A program made the translations under genes and the position numbers. Source: Dehalococcoidia bacterium UBA3254 (lineage in GTDB: Bacteria > Chloroflexota > Dehalococcoidia > Dehalococcoidales > UBA3254). Taken from it: DNA of 5,853 bases. Within the stretch, counting starts at the first letter, position 1; each line of letters starts with the position of its first letter. Location: assembly GCA_002362735.1 (NCBI GenBank), contig DEUU01000134.1, positions 1-5,853 on the forward strand, read 5' to 3'. The notes under the pieces were generated by a model that made no database searches, was not told the DNA's origin, and was given only the letters and a program-made list of their open reading frames with translations. This document shows, piece by piece, positions 5,300-5,853 of this stretch.

Positions 5300-5853
5300 C
5301 TAATCCAGTTCGGTTATATTGCCGGTTAAGCTGACAAAAAGAGCGGTGACTCCCAGTCGGCTCTTCGCTAAAGCTGGAAGTCTTTCCCACAATCTGCGAA
5401 ATAGCTCCATATCCGGTAGGGCGATGCTGTATTTGTAGCGTGGATCGTCCATTCTCTGGATGATCTCTCCCAGAGCCGCATGAAATAAATTTAACCGTAC
5501 GAGGTCATAATCTCCGGATCCTTTGACTTCGATGATCCACCTGTTATTTCCTGAACTGGCTTGAATGTCCAGTCCGCGGTTATTCCCCAGGTTTTCTTCG
5601 ATATTCCATCCGCATGAAGTGAGATAGTTTTCCAATATTTGCTTGATTTTCTTTTCTGATAGGTCAGAGGCCTGCCGATCTATTCTCAAGCGTGTTTTTA
5701 ACCAGTTCCCGATCAGTCCGTCTTTCCTTTTCTTGCGTATAATGGTTCCGTTTGATTCAAGATAGTGGCAACTCTGATTTATGTATTGGGGTGAAGCCCG
5801 CCGACCCCGGATGGCGTCCGTCAATTCGCGGTCCGTCAATCCGGGGTTATTTT
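5300..5853 (-). CDS. Winged-helix plus PD-(D/E)XK nuclease-like protein, 5' end outside window
   Basis: The frame is open to the window edge and reads NNPG before a TTG at 5839. That TTG has no ribosome-binding site and cuts into the first helix of the N-terminal domain, so the true start is most likely upstream of the window. Numbering from the TTG, residues 1-48 look like a winged helix (LTDRELTDAI...INQSCHYLESNGTI..KKRKDG). Residues about 60-179 resemble a PD-(D/E)XK fold: helix EKKIKQILENYL, then Asp91 in GLDIQA, then Glu104 and Lys106 in WIIEVKG (D-x12-ExK), a helix GEIIQRMDD, and a conserved-looking SIALPDMELFRRLWERLPALAK segment. The pattern suggests DNA binding plus metal-dependent cleavage, or a degenerate nuclease fold used for binding. 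The cellular role is unknown, and no methylase or restriction partner is visible. The stop is TAG at 5300-5302. Confidence 0.75.
   Translation of the reverse strand, partial: NNPGLTDRELTDAIRGRRASPQYINQSCHYLESNGTIIRKKRKDGLIGNWLKTRLRIDRQASDLSEKKIKQILENYLTSCGWNIEENLGNNRGLDIQASSGNNRWIIEVKGSGDYDLVRLNLFHAALGEIIQRMDDPRYKYSIALPDMELFRRLWERLPALAKSRLGVTALFVSLTGNITELD

Overview
All six protein-coding genes lie on the minus strand, so the biological order runs from high to low coordinates. First comes the end of a winged-helix/PD-(D/E)XK nuclease-like gene (5853-5300). A lipobox-bearing SIMPL-domain protein follows (5070-4300), then an ammonium channel, amt (4149-2926), type I glutamine synthetase, glnA (2803-1460), the PLP-synthase glutaminase subunit, pdxT (1323-727), and an NrpR-type nitrogen regulator (722 to beyond base 1). 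No credible plus-strand gene, tRNA, rRNA, CRISPR array or mobile element was seen.

Organism: perfect AGGAGG ribosome-binding sites (several with GTG or TTG starts), hairpin-plus-U-tract terminators and sigma70-like hexamers point to a bacterium of roughly balanced GC. NrpR is best known from methanogenic archaea but also occurs in a few bacteria, notably Dehalococcoides-like Chloroflexota. A SIMPL lipoprotein and the nuclease-like protein fit that setting. My best guess is a Dehalococcoidia-type Chloroflexota. This is inferred from gene content, not proven.

Layout: the right edge (5300-5853) holds a protein whose real start is probably outside the window, followed by a 217-bp AT-rich gap. 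The SIMPL gene ends at a 14-bp perfect hairpin (4225-4268) that isolates it from amt. The amt and glnA genes are 104-122 bp apart, depending on the glnA start used, and share GTAAC/GTAAT-type sequence elements in front of each gene. A strong terminator (1383-1419) follows glnA, with a plausible new promoter (1352-1379) for the tightly coupled pair pdxT-nrpR (4-nt gap, with the nrpR ribosome-binding site inside the pdxT 3' end).

How the genes fit together: Amt brings in ammonium and GlnA fixes it into glutamine. PdxT spends glutamine nitrogen to make pyridoxal phosphate. NrpR, which in archaea represses glnA, amt and nif genes until 2-oxoglutarate releases it, is the obvious candidate local regulator. 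The unusual points are the pdxT-nrpR pairing, the absence of a PII gene (glnK) next to amt, and upstream sites that do not look like the archaeal NrpR operator. I see no wholly new system here. It is a compact nitrogen-assimilation cluster with an atypical regulator.
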